Shown one piece after another: positions 6,656 to 15,151 of a DNA stretch of 22,252 nucleotides. The notes under the pieces were generated by a model. That model did not search any database and had not been told where the DNA came from. It was given only the letters and a program-made list of their open reading frames with translations. The stretch spans positions 1-22,252 of the forward strand of contig CADBTX010000103.1 in NCBI GenBank assembly GCA_902797705.1. Reading direction: 5' to 3'. Origin of the DNA: an uncultured Lachnospiraceae bacterium (GTDB lineage Bacteria; Bacillota; Clostridia; Lachnospirales; Lachnospiraceae). Position numbers and translations under genes: made by a program. Every line of letters starts with the position of its first letter. Positions within the stretch are counted from its first letter, which is position 1.

Positions 6656-8350
6656 TCATGTACCGACAATAAAGGGATCCACCTCTATAAGATCAAGTTC
6701 CGGATACTCATTTGAACAGTCTCCGGATCCACCGGAAAAAATATAGATACAGTCCCCCGGATGCTCCTTCGCGCTTTGTGCCGCCAATTCTTCCGTGTTC
6801 AAAAAGGCCTGCCTTCCAAATTCAAAATCGTTTATGGTCATATCATTATCCACCGCCAGAAAAGAAAGAGCAAACAATTCTTCGTGTGTAAACTCCCCCT
6901 TATCCATAAAGACCATGTGACGATATTTTCCTGAAGAGGCCAGTTCATCTAAGTAGCTGTCATTTAAGATATTCCTGTACTCTTCCTTACTCCGGATCTC
7001 CATTGCCTTGGCCGAGATCCCGGGATAAAGATCCGAAAGCTGAACATATATCAGGAGCAGCAAAAAAACGATCCATGCTGCTCTACGTGATCTTTCACCT
7101 TCGCTGCCCTTTTCTCCCATAAACTTTTCCCCGGCTTTTGAAAGAATAAAAAAGCCTCCGGTCATAAGAAGATATATATCTGTCCATGCAAACCTGCCGG
7201 AAGACCGAAAAAGAGAACACAGGTTATTTAACGGTCCCGAGTCACTGATATCAAAACTGAAGATAAGCCTTTGTGAAAAAGTTATATTATTTGAAACCGC
7301 AAAGATCAGTGAAAAAATGAACAAGACCACATATACCGAAACACTGCTGTCTTCAGGCTTTCCGCCATCTTCTGCAGGAATTCCTGCAGTTTTTCCAGCC
7401 CTCCCCAGGAAGCTGAAGAGAATAAAAACGCACGATATTAAAAGTACCGCCAGCATTCCGAGTCCAAGATATGAAAAACCCTCCACCTGGGAATCATCAT
7501 AATAGGGAAGGTTCAAATAGCGTGACCAGTAATTACCGTTAAAAAAGCTGTTCAGGTTAAAGCTGTAATCCCCAAACCCCGGGGCTCCAACATTCATACC
7601 GCTGTCAAAGCCCCCAAGGATCCATACCGTAAAGGCTCCTGCCACCCCAAATATTATAGGGATAGACATACATTTTACCGGACTGTACATCTCTCTTCTA
7701 AGCCTGTCCACAGCAGTAAAGAATGCTATCATTCCGCAGATCCCAAGAAAATAGAGATGGATGGAGCCACAGAGAAGACCAAGTACAGCAAAACGCAGCA
7801 CCTCTTTTCCTATCTTCTTGTCGAAGAGTATAAGAAGGGCTGCCAGTATCAGAAAATGGGATGTAAGAGCTGTATGCCAAAAGCACCTCTTTATCAGAGC
7901 AGGTGTGAGAATGAAAAACAGTGTACCCGTGAACTTCAGCATCCTGTCACCTGTGTAAAGTGACAGTATCTTAAAGGCGAAATATCCCTGCAGGACAAAT
8001 GAAAACAGGGTCCATAGCCCGAAATAGTTGAAGTACTCCGGCAGTATTTCCCGGAAAACCTTGAAAATAACCGCCATAAGGGGAATAGAATCTGTAAAGA
8101 TCACAGAAATACTGTATGGATAGTGTATGTTATTCATAAGGCCGATCTTAGCCTGCCATGGTGCCTCCCTGAAAAATCTCCAGCCTAAGTAATGCATACA
8201 GGGATCTCCTTCGGAAAACAGCCTGCAGCCGTTTATATCAATGGCCGAAAAGCCAAAGAGCATAAAGAAGACCACTGCACCCATGACAGCGGCCAGGATG
8301 CGATCCCTCCTCTCTTTCCGGAGATCACCTCCTTTTTCGGAAAACCTCAC
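6656..8350 (-). CDS. Multi-pass membrane protein, DUF6311-like
   Basis: 564 aa with GTG start. The first residues are basic, followed by a membrane segment (about 18-37), then the motif GDPCMHYLGW (48-57) and YPYSISVIFTDSIPLMAV, which I recognise as typical of the DUF6311 family. About ten hydrophobic segments cover residues 18-435, and the last 130 or so residues form a soluble domain. The shape resembles GT-C-type glycosyltransferases that work with lipid-linked sugars, but no activity is demonstrated and this is inference. The GTG overlaps the recG stop as GTGA and is served by GGGGAG within recG, so translation is coupled. A second, perfect-looking GGAGGTGATC lies just inside the gene without a good start after it. 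Confidence 0.75.
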   Translation of the reverse strand: MRFSEKGGDLRKERRDRILAAVMGAVVFFMLFGFSAIDINGCRLFSEGDPCMHYLGWRFFREAPWQAKIGLMNNIHYPYSISVIFTDSIPLMAVIFKVFREILPEYFNYFGLWTLFSFVLQGYFAFKILSLYTGDRMLKFTGTLFFILTPALIKRCFWHTALTSHFLILAALLILFDKKIGKEVLRFAVLGLLCGSIHLYFLGICGMIAFFTAVDRLRREMYSPVKCMSIPIIFGVAGAFTVWILGGFDSGMNVGAPGFGDYSFNLNSFFNGNYWSRYLNLPYYDDSQVEGFSYLGLGMLAVLLISCVFILFSFLGRAGKTAGIPAEDGGKPEDSSVSVYVVLFIFSLIFAVSNNITFSQRLIFSFDISDSGPLNNLCSLFRSSGRFAWTDIYLLMTGGFFILSKAGEKFMGEKGSEGERSRRAAWIVFLLLLIYVQLSDLYPGISAKAMEIRSKEEYRNILNDSYLDELASSGKYRHMVFMDKGEFTHEELFALSFLAVDNDMTINDFEFGRQAFLNTEELAAQSAKEHPGDCIYIFSGGSGDCSNEYPELDLIEVDPFIVGT

Positions 8351-10368
8351 AGCGTTACTCTCCCCTCGTATTTCGCGTACATCGCCAGTTTTTCCTCTGT
8401 TTTGGCATCCATCTTATCCACGTACCCCGCAGCGAGATGGAGCATATCAGCATCATTATAGATATCTGCCACCCTGAAATCCATATCCCCGGACTGCCTT
8501 ATCCCGAATAAGTCCCCGGGTCCCCTGAGTTTCAGGTCCTCATCAGCTATCTTAAAACCGTCATTTGTGGTATTTAATATCTTAAGGCGCTTATTCTCCC
8601 TGTCGTCTCCCGAGCTGTCTATAAAGATGCAATAGCCCTGTTCCGAGCCACGTCCTACTCTTCCTCTTATCTGATGCAGGGAGGAAAGTCCGAATCTCTC
8701 GGCGTTTTCTATCAACATCACCGTGGCATTCGGCACATCCACGCCGACCTCGATCACAGTGGTGGAGACCAGTATATCTATATCATGGGAGGAAAAGCGC
8801 TCCATGATCTCATTTTTTTCCTTCGGCTTCATTCTGCCGTGCAATGCTGCTATCCTCACGGAATCACCGAAAAAGCCCCTTAATTTGCCTGCATAATCCG
8901 TAACATTCTCACTTGATACCGACTCCGAGGCCTCCACCATGGGACAGATGACGTAGGCCTGATGCCCCTTTTCTATTTCCTTTCTGATAAAGCTGTAGGC
9001 AGTCTTGCGATAGTCTGTTCCCACCACACAGTTCTTTATTGGAAGGCGCATCCCCGGCATTTCGTCCATGACGCTGATATCAAGGTCTCCGTAGAGGATT
9101 ATGGCGAGAGTCCTGGGAATGGGAGTTGCAGACATAACGAGTACATGCGGCTTTTTCTCCTTATCACCGGAAAGAGTCTCCCTCTGCTTTACTCCGAACC
9201 TGTGCTGCTCATCGGTCACCGCCAGAGCCAGATCCTTAAATCGTACTCCCTCCTGTATAAGAGCGTGGGTGCCCACGATAAGCTGTGCACTACCCTCTTC
9301 TATCCCTGAACGGGCCTCCCTCTTCTCTTTGGCGCTTAAGGATCCGGTAAGGAGCAGTGTTTTATAGGGAAGTCCGTTTTCCTCAATAAGCTTCCGCAGT
9401 TTTTCCGCATGCTGGACCGCCAGCACCTCCGTCGGAGCCATGATGGCGGCCTGATAGCCGTTCTCTGCTGCGGTGATCATGGCGAGAAAGGCTATAATGG
9501 TCTTTCCGCTTCCTGTGTCTCCCTGTAACAGCCTGTTCATTGGAATATCCGATCCAAGATCCCGGACTATATCACCGTATGTCCTTTTCTGGGCCTCCGT
9601 GAGGGCGTATGGAAGGCTCTCCATCACCCTTTTCGCCGCACCGGACTCCATCATTCCGTATCCGTTCTTTTCTATACCTCTCTCCGCCTTTATCCTCCTG
9701 ATATTAAGCATAAAGATCAGAAATTCATTAAAGGAGATCCTCTTTCTGGCTCGTATTGTGTTTTCCCTCAAAGCCGGACTGTGAATGGTCCTGAATGCTG
9801 TGGTATTGTCCATAAGACCCAGTCTCTCCCTGTCCCCGGGGCTTAGGAAATCCTCTATAACCGCATTTTCCAGCACCTTGTCCACGGCCTGCCCTATCCC
9901 CTTGGAACTAAGGCCTTTTGTCAGGGGATATATCGGTTGCATAACACCTGTCAGCTTTTCATATTCTGCCCTGTCAAAAAACTTCGGATGCTCCATTTCA
10001 AGGGAATTTCCCGTGCTCACTCTTCCGTAGAACACCTTTGTCATCCCGGCTCTCAGCACATTTTTAAGGTAGGGGGAATTAAACCACTTAAGTTTTATCG
10101 AATTCCCGCCGCTTTCTGAAGCAATGACCGAGAGGATGCTTATCCTCCTTAAATGAAGGACCTCAGGATCGCTCTTCACCGTCAGCAGCACCGCCGCATT
10201 TTCCCCGGGCTTAATATCCTTAAGGGATGAAAGAGGGGGATATACCTCATAATCCCTTGGGATGTACATTAAAAGATCCCATAAAGAAAAGACGCCCACC
10301 CTGTTAAACAAGGCGGCGGTCTTCTCTCCTATACCCTTTAATGTTTTTATGTTGTCGGATAAATTCAT
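8347..10368 (-). CDS. recG: ATP-dependent DNA helicase RecG
   Basis: 673 aa, the full length expected. RecG reverses stalled replication forks and branch-migrates Holliday junctions. The N-terminal wedge/OB region (about 1-240) begins LKGIGEKTAALFNRVGV. The motor domains carry Walker A GDTGSGKT (283-290), motif II DEQH (386-389), VMSATPIPRTLA, and the C-terminal IRGRVGRG and LRGPGDLFGIRQSG blocks typical of RecG. ATG at 10368 comes one base after the fakA stop with no strong ribosome binding site, so coupled translation is likely. The asp23-fakA-recG order matches the conserved Firmicute neighbourhood (yloU-yloV-recG in Bacillus, where other genes lie between). Confidence 0.97.
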   Translation of the reverse strand: MNLSDNIKTLKGIGEKTAALFNRVGVFSLWDLLMYIPRDYEVYPPLSSLKDIKPGENAAVLLTVKSDPEVLHLRRISILSVIASESGGNSIKLKWFNSPYLKNVLRAGMTKVFYGRVSTGNSLEMEHPKFFDRAEYEKLTGVMQPIYPLTKGLSSKGIGQAVDKVLENAVIEDFLSPGDRERLGLMDNTTAFRTIHSPALRENTIRARKRISFNEFLIFMLNIRRIKAERGIEKNGYGMMESGAAKRVMESLPYALTEAQKRTYGDIVRDLGSDIPMNRLLQGDTGSGKTIIAFLAMITAAENGYQAAIMAPTEVLAVQHAEKLRKLIEENGLPYKTLLLTGSLSAKEKREARSGIEEGSAQLIVGTHALIQEGVRFKDLALAVTDEQHRFGVKQRETLSGDKEKKPHVLVMSATPIPRTLAIILYGDLDISVMDEMPGMRLPIKNCVVGTDYRKTAYSFIRKEIEKGHQAYVICPMVEASESVSSENVTDYAGKLRGFFGDSVRIAALHGRMKPKEKNEIMERFSSHDIDILVSTTVIEVGVDVPNATVMLIENAERFGLSSLHQIRGRVGRGSEQGYCIFIDSSGDDRENKRLKILNTTNDGFKIADEDLKLRGPGDLFGIRQSGDMDFRVADIYNDADMLHLAAGYVDKMDAKTEEKLAMYAKYEGRVTL

Positions 10369-10369
10369 T

Positions 10370-12082
10370 CTACTCTACGGATAAGATGTAATAGTAAACC
10401 GGCTGGCCTCCGTACTCTGTCTCAACGGCCACATCGGGGAAGGCACTTTCCAGATCCGCCTTCAGTTTCTCCGCTTCCTCTTCCTTTATCTCTTCACCAT
10501 AATAGAGGGTGATGAGCTCGGAATCATCATCGACCATAGCCTTCAGCATCTCAAGGACAGTCTGGTCAATGGACTGGGAAACCGCCAGTATGGAGTGATC
10601 CCCGATACCCATAATGTCCCCGTTTCTGATCTCATGTCCGTCTATCACCGTATCCCTTACGGCATAGGTGACTTCTCCGGTAAGTATGGATGAGAGGCAC
10701 TCCGTCATCTCCTGACGGTTTGTCTCCGCATCATGATCCGGAATGAAATTGATCATCGCAGAGATACCCTGAGGTATGGTCTTAGCAGGGATAACAATCG
10801 CTTTTTTATCTTCAATAAGGGAAGCTGCCTGGCTTGCCGCCAATATGATGTTCTTATTATTGGGGATGATGAATACGGTATCCGCATTCACTCTCTTTAC
10901 GGCCTTCAGGATATCGTCGGTTGAAGGGTTCATGGTCTGTCCCCCCTCTATAACCTCATCCGCGCCAAGAGACTTAAAGACCTCCGTAAGGCCCTCCCCT
11001 GCGGCAACGGTCACAAAACCATAATCTTTCTTAACCGTGTTTACTTCCGCTGTTTCCTTCTTCCCGGACTCTGTGACAGCTCCGATCTCAGTGTATTTCC
11101 CGTTTTCCTCCTTGTGGAAGAGCCTTTCCTCATGCTCCTCCCTCATGTTGTCCACCTTCATGCTTGTGAGCTGTCCGTATTTCAGACCCTCTTCAAAGGC
11201 TTTTCCGGGATGGTCCGTATGTACATGTATCTTCACTATATCGTCCATTGCCACGCAGACAATGGAATCTCCGATGCTCTGAAGGAAGGCTTTAAGATCG
11301 GCCTCATTGCGGTCGTTAAATACCCGCTCCAGTTTGATGATGAATTCCGTGCAATATCCGAATTTGATATCAGCTGTGGAGATATCATCCCTTCCTGCCC
11401 CGCTCACCGTTCCTGCCTGAGCCGGCGCAGTTTCCCTGAAGCTTAAGTCGATCTCCTCGCCATTCAGCACAGCCAGGATCCCGTGCATAACCTCAATAAG
11501 ACCGCGTCCGCCGGAATCCACAACATTCGCTTCCTTAAGCACAGGGAGCATCTCGGGAGTCTGTGAAAGAACGTATTCTCCGTATTCCGCAACCTGACTT
11601 ACAAATTCCGCCGCCGTAAACTCTTCGCCGCTTTCGGAGAGCTCCGCAGCCTTTTCGGAAATGCCTCTGGCCACGGTAAGGATGGTTCCCTCCTTCGGCT
11701 TCATAACGGCCTTATATGCGGTCTCCGTGGCCTTTTCAAGGGCTGCGGAAATGGTGGGTACGGTTACGACCTCATATTCCTCTATAACTTTAGTGAAACC
11801 CCGGAGAAGCTGAGATAAAATAACACCCGAATTTCCCCTTGCCCCCTTCAGGGAGCCTGTGGCTATGGCCTTGCAGAGGCTCTTCATATCTGCGTCTTCA
11901 GGAAGTTTTTCCACCTCCTTCACGGCAGACATTATAGTCATGGTCATATTGGTGCCTGTATCCCCGTCCGGTACGGGAAATACGTTCAGTTCATTAATAA
12001 TTTCCTTATTTGCATTTAATGACGACGCTCCACCGAGGAACAGCTTCCGTGCCACTGAAGCGTCAATTTTTTCGATAGACAA
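10370..12082 (-). CDS. fakA: Fatty acid kinase catalytic subunit FakA (YloV, DAK2 domain)
   Basis: About 570 aa. FakA phosphorylates fatty acids presented by FakB (DegV-fold) proteins, feeding exogenous acyl chains into phospholipid synthesis. The N-terminal DhaL/DAK2 domain has VFPVPDGDTGTNM with Mg-binding Asp39 and Asp41, then GSLKGARGNSGVILSQLLRG and NVVDSGGRGL. The middle and C-terminal domains end in YGGQPVYYYILSVE, as in other YloV proteins. An upstream GTG at 12094 is also in frame, but TTG at 12082 has GTGAGG 6 bases ahead and yields the usual start M-SIEKIDA; I chose TTG. It begins 15 bases after the asp23 stop. No fakB gene is in the window. Confidence 0.93.
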   Translation of the reverse strand: MSIEKIDASVARKLFLGGASSLNANKEIINELNVFPVPDGDTGTNMTMTIMSAVKEVEKLPEDADMKSLCKAIATGSLKGARGNSGVILSQLLRGFTKVIEEYEVVTVPTISAALEKATETAYKAVMKPKEGTILTVARGISEKAAELSESGEEFTAAEFVSQVAEYGEYVLSQTPEMLPVLKEANVVDSGGRGLIEVMHGILAVLNGEEIDLSFRETAPAQAGTVSGAGRDDISTADIKFGYCTEFIIKLERVFNDRNEADLKAFLQSIGDSIVCVAMDDIVKIHVHTDHPGKAFEEGLKYGQLTSMKVDNMREEHEERLFHKEENGKYTEIGAVTESGKKETAEVNTVKKDYGFVTVAAGEGLTEVFKSLGADEVIEGGQTMNPSTDDILKAVKRVNADTVFIIPNNKNIILAASQAASLIEDKKAIVIPAKTIPQGISAMINFIPDHDAETNRQEMTECLSSILTGEVTYAVRDTVIDGHEIRNGDIMGIGDHSILAVSQSIDQTVLEMLKAMVDDDSELITLYYGEEIKEEEAEKLKADLESAFPDVAVETEYGGQPVYYYILSVE

Positions 12083-12096
12083 GACAAACCTCACAA

Positions 12097-12453
12097 TCAG
12101 TCGATTACTTTTACACCTTCAACAAAGATATTGATCCTCTCCACCTCAAAACCGGTGTATCTCTCCAGATCATACCTGACCGCATCCACCAGGTTTTCTG
12201 AAACGGTCTTAATGCTTACTCCGTAAGCCACGATGATGTGGAAGTCCACAATAAGTTTGTTGTCGTTGACTTTTACGCTTATGCCCCTGGACAGGTTCTC
12301 TTTCTTCAAGAGCTTGACAAGACCGTCCTTCATGGAAACCGCAGCCATTCCCACTATGCCGAAGCATTCAGTGGCTTTGTTTCCGGCGTACTGCGCTATT
12401 GCTTCATTATCTATGCTGATATTCCCGAGCTCGGTACTGAAACGTCCTTTCAT
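12097..12453 (-). CDS. Asp23/Gls24 family envelope stress protein (YloU-like)
   Basis: 118 aa, a single compact Asp23/Gls24 domain (IDNEAIAQYAGNKATECFGIVGMA; VDFHIIVAYGVSI; VNIFVEGV-like C-terminus). Family members are abundant cytoplasmic or membrane-associated proteins linked to cell-envelope stress; YloU-type members are encoded next to yloV/fakA across Firmicutes, as here. The biochemical role is unknown. ATG at 12453 has GGAAGGAG about 12 bases upstream, a rather long spacing. It is the first gene of a unit with a strong promoter 37 bases upstream. Confidence 0.92.
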   Translation of the reverse strand: MKGRFSTELGNISIDNEAIAQYAGNKATECFGIVGMAAVSMKDGLVKLLKKENLSRGISVKVNDNKLIVDFHIIVAYGVSIKTVSENLVDAVRYDLERYTGFEVERINIFVEGVKVID

Positions 12454-12489
12454 GCAATAATGCCGCTCCTTCCTTTGTAATATCAGACA

Positions 12490-12517
12490 ATTATATCATC
12501 TAACGTATAAAATTCAA
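12490..12517 (-). promoter_or_regulatory. Strong sigma-A promoter of the asp23-fakA-recG unit
   Basis: Minus strand TTGAAT (12512-12517), 16-base spacer, TATAAT (12490-12495), preceded by TGA to give extended -10 TGATATAAT (12490-12498). The predicted transcript starts near 12483, leaving a leader of about 30 bases before the asp23 ATG. Confidence 0.75.
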
Positions 12518-12543
12518 AGTATTTCGCCTTTTCAGGCCAGGAC

Positions 12544-12583
12544 AAACGCATCAATCTCTCCATCCGGAGAGCTTGACGCGTTT
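12544..12583 (-). repeat. Imperfect 40-base inverted repeat between rpmB terminator and asp23 promoter
   Basis: Arms AAACGC/GCGTTT, TCAA/TTGA and CTCTC/GAGAG pair across a six-base loop. The one variable pair is G-U on the minus strand and A-C on the plus strand, and a G-A mismatch also interrupts it, so a minus-strand RNA fits best. It is not followed by a U-run. It could be a backup terminator, a transcript-end stabiliser or a protein-binding site; I cannot tell. Confidence 0.5.
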
Positions 12584-12604
12584 ATCCTACTTTTCAGGCA
12601 ATTT

Positions 12605-12640
12605 CAAAAAGAAAAAAGAACACCGCCTTCCGCGATGTTC
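12605..12640 (-). terminator. Rho-independent terminator of rpmB
   Basis: Minus strand stem GAACATCGC with GCGGTGTTC (9 pairs including one U-G) around GGAAG, followed by TTTTTTCTTTTT. It begins 35 bases after the rpmB stop codon. Confidence 0.9.
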
Positions 12641-12674
12641 TCCTACTCGATCATCATAAACCAGCATAAAGGGT

Positions 12675-12860
12675 TCAGGCCCTCTCAACAGCTCCTGAAC
12701 GAAGACATCTGCTGCAAACATAGAGCCTCTTGGGAGTCCCGTTAACCTTGCACTTAACGCGCCTGATGTTAGACTTTAATATACGGTTAGACCTTCTATG
12801 TGAATGGCTTACGTTATTGCCGAAAAGAACACTCTTACCGCAAACTGCACACTTTGCCAT
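12675..12860 (-). CDS. rpmB: 50S ribosomal protein L28
   Basis: 61 aa, complete. The sequence MAKCAVCGKSVLFGNNVSHS and the VNGTPKRLYVCSRCLRSG C-terminus are characteristic of bacterial L28. It is the zinc-ribbon (C+) version, with Cys4/Cys7 (CAVC) and Cys49/Cys52 (CSRC). AAGGAGGTG stands a few bases before ATG. It is monocistronic: its own promoter lies at 12917-12945 and a strong terminator at 12605-12640. The position directly before asp23-fakA is conserved in Firmicutes. Confidence 0.97.
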   Translation of the reverse strand: MAKCAVCGKSVLFGNNVSHSHRRSNRILKSNIRRVKCKVNGTPKRLYVCSRCLRSGAVERA

Positions 12861-12916
12861 AATACACCTCCTTACAAACAGAATAAACGAACCGGCCCTA
12901 AAGCCGCAACGTGAGT

Positions 12917-12945
12917 ATAATATCAGAATAACTACATAATTGCAA
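12917..12945 (-). promoter_or_regulatory. Promoter of rpmB
   Basis: TTGCAA (12940-12945), 17-base spacer, TATTAT (12917-12922), with upstream TGA forming extended -10 TGATATTAT. It begins only about 9 bases past the stop of the upstream membrane-protein gene, and leaves a leader of roughly 50 bases before the rpmB start. Confidence 0.7.
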
Positions 12946-12953
12946 GAACTTTT

Positions 12954-13703
12954 TTAAACACCCCTGTATCTTTTCCTGAGATAAACTCCAAGGGCTATCA
13001 GTCCCCCCACATCGATCAAATGGAAAAGGAAGGAAGACCACACTATCCCTACGTAATGCCCGTTAAAGGATACCGTCTGCATCCTCGCCAGGGCAAAAAC
13101 GATCATAAATATCACAGCCGTGATAAAACCGCAGATCTTTAGACTCCTGTCACCTAAGAAAATCCCGGTGATTATCACTCCCAGAAGGACCGCCACCAGC
13201 ATCCCCAGGTATTTGAAGCCGTGTGAATTGTTATATATGGAGTAAAACCCTTCGACATTCCCGGCCATGGCTCCTGCAAGCTCCTCGATGAATTTCCTGT
13301 ACATGAAGGAACTCATCTGGTAGAAGCACTGACTTCCGATCAATACGACGCCCCATATCTCCAGCAGCTTCCTTTCATCCTCCGCAGTGAGCGAGGGGAG
13401 GGAAGAACCCAGGAATTCCTCCTGAAGCAGCCCCATCTGCTTCCTGTCCTCCTCCGGAACAGTATTGATTATGCGGTTAAGCCTCTGCCAGCATACGGAA
13501 AAAACAACTACAGTAAGTATGATCTGTATAAAGGACACTGTTCTGGACACAGTCCAGGAGAGGCTGTTCATCATATCCGGTTCCAGGGAAAAGCCCTTTA
13601 CCACGATCCTTGTAATAAAAGAAAGCCCCCTCCCCATCAGGCTGATCAATGCCGTCATTATCAGCACCTTTGACAGTATACGTTCATTTGATCCGAGAAA
13701 CAT
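12954..13703 (-). CDS. Multi-pass membrane protein of unknown function
   Basis: 249 aa; I do not recognise the family. About six hydrophobic segments are visible (roughly residues 10-35, 52-72, 112-130, 162-184, 190-210 and 220-242). A soluble loop at about 73-110 is charged (PEEDRKQMGLLQEEFLG, LTAEDERKLLEIWG). The C-terminus is basic (RKRYRGV). No catalytic motif stands out. ATG at 13703 has AGGGGT 7 bases upstream and lies 20 bases after the hemZ stop, so it is likely the last gene of the map-asnA-helicase-GH13-hemZ run. The stop codon almost abuts the rpmB promoter and no terminator hairpin is seen between them, so some read-through into rpmB is possible. Confidence 0.75.
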   Translation of the reverse strand: MFLGSNERILSKVLIMTALISLMGRGLSFITRIVVKGFSLEPDMMNSLSWTVSRTVSFIQIILTVVVFSVCWQRLNRIINTVPEEDRKQMGLLQEEFLGSSLPSLTAEDERKLLEIWGVVLIGSQCFYQMSSFMYRKFIEELAGAMAGNVEGFYSIYNNSHGFKYLGMLVAVLLGVIITGIFLGDRSLKICGFITAVIFMIVFALARMQTVSFNGHYVGIVWSSFLFHLIDVGGLIALGVYLRKRYRGV

Positions 13704-13723
13704 ATATCAAACCCCTGTTGTAT

Positions 13724-15151
13724 TCAGCCGCCTCTTTGTCCTTTATATAGTTCCCTTTTCTTTGAAATAAGTTCATCTATACGCTCAATATACTGATTCA
13801 CATCCTTTGGCTCCCCTATCCGGCGTATATCCTTTGGATCCTTTACATATTTTGTCACTGTTCCCGCCCCGATGGCCGGTATAGAATGGACCTCCTCCAT
13901 CATAAGGATATTGTAGATCCCTTCCCTTCCAGGCCTTGCCCAGCCGGTATTCTCAAAATTACCGGACATGTTCTTCTGCCTGTAGAGATAATAGGGCGAA
14001 AGCCCCATTCCCCGCGCGGCCTCCCCCGCAAGTTTCATAAGCTCATCCGTATTATTCAGGGAATCATAACCATACTTTTCCATTTCCGCTTTTAACCTGG
14101 AGCCCTTCTTTACTGCCAGGCTGTGGATCGTAAGGTCATCCGGCCCAAGGGAGGCGATCTCCGAAAGAGTATGGGAAACCTCCTTCTCTCCCTCACCGGG
14201 AAGTCCCAGGATAATATCCATGTTGATATTATCAAAACCTGCATCCCTGGCTTCGAAAAAGGCCCTCACCGTATCTTCCACACTGTGGTTCCTTCCGATA
14301 AGCCTCAGGGTCTTATCATTCATGGTCTGCGGATTGACCGAGATCCGGTCTCCGCCGTTTTCCCTTATTATCCTTAACTTCTCCGGGGTTATGGAATCCG
14401 GCCTTCCGGCCTCCACCGTAAACTCCTTAAGATCCGATAGATCAAAGGAATTCCGTATAATAAAAAACAGTCGTTTTAATTCCTCCGGACCAAGTGTGGT
14501 CGGGGTTCCGCCGCCTATATATAAGCTTATGAGCTTCTGTCCCCTAAAGAGCTCCTTAACCTCGGCCGCTTCCTTTTCCACACAGGAAAGATATTCAGGA
14601 ACCCTGTTCCTCCAGCGGGAAATGGCGTTGGAAGGAAAGGAGCAGTAAAGGCAGGTGGTGGGACAAAAGGGGATCCCGATGTACAGGCTGAAGCCCTTCA
14701 GGCTGTTCACCTCCCGTATTATCCCAAGCTCCTTATCTGCGATATCCACAGAAAGACAGGCCTTTTCCCGGCTGACCAGATAATGATCCTCCATCCATCT
14801 CACCGTCTCCTCATTCGAAAAGCCGTTTTTTATATGGTCAAGGGCCAGGCGCACCGGTCTTATGCCGGTAAGGGTCCCCCAGGGAAGAGAAATACCCGTG
14901 AATGAGGACAGGTCCTCATAAAGCCTGCATTTCAGGACATTCTTCATTAAGATCCTGTCCTTATCCGAAGTATCCCTGATAGCGAATTCCGAGAGCACTT
15001 CCCCGTCCCTCGTTATGTGTAAGCAAAAATCCCCTGTATCCCCTATGGACAGGCCTGAGCTCACATCTATCTCCTCACCGGGAAAAAACGCCAGGATAAG
15101 CGGGTGTATATCGTTTATAAAGCCGTCATGGCTCATTTCCAGTCTAATCAT
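13724..15151 (-). CDS. hemZ: Coproporphyrinogen dehydrogenase HemZ (radical SAM)
   Basis: 475 aa. HemZ is the oxygen-independent coproporphyrinogen III oxidase-like radical SAM protein of Firmicutes. A family-specific N-terminal region ends with SLPWGTLTGIRPVRLA (about 88-103). The radical SAM core follows with Cys163, Cys167 and Cys170 in PFCPTTCLYCSF, then LYIGGGTPTTL, FTVEAGRPD, SVNPQTMNDKTL and DIILGLPGE. ATG at 15151 overlaps the GH13 stop as TGATG, indicating coupled translation; a TTG one codon upstream is less likely. No other heme-pathway gene is adjacent, and many fermentative Clostridia carry HemZ without complete heme synthesis, so the true substrate may differ. Confidence 0.93.
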   Translation of the reverse strand: MIRLEMSHDGFINDIHPLILAFFPGEEIDVSSGLSIGDTGDFCLHITRDGEVLSEFAIRDTSDKDRILMKNVLKCRLYEDLSSFTGISLPWGTLTGIRPVRLALDHIKNGFSNEETVRWMEDHYLVSREKACLSVDIADKELGIIREVNSLKGFSLYIGIPFCPTTCLYCSFPSNAISRWRNRVPEYLSCVEKEAAEVKELFRGQKLISLYIGGGTPTTLGPEELKRLFFIIRNSFDLSDLKEFTVEAGRPDSITPEKLRIIRENGGDRISVNPQTMNDKTLRLIGRNHSVEDTVRAFFEARDAGFDNINMDIILGLPGEGEKEVSHTLSEIASLGPDDLTIHSLAVKKGSRLKAEMEKYGYDSLNNTDELMKLAGEAARGMGLSPYYLYRQKNMSGNFENTGWARPGREGIYNILMMEEVHSIPAIGAGTVTKYVKDPKDIRRIGEPKDVNQYIERIDELISKKRELYKGQRGG

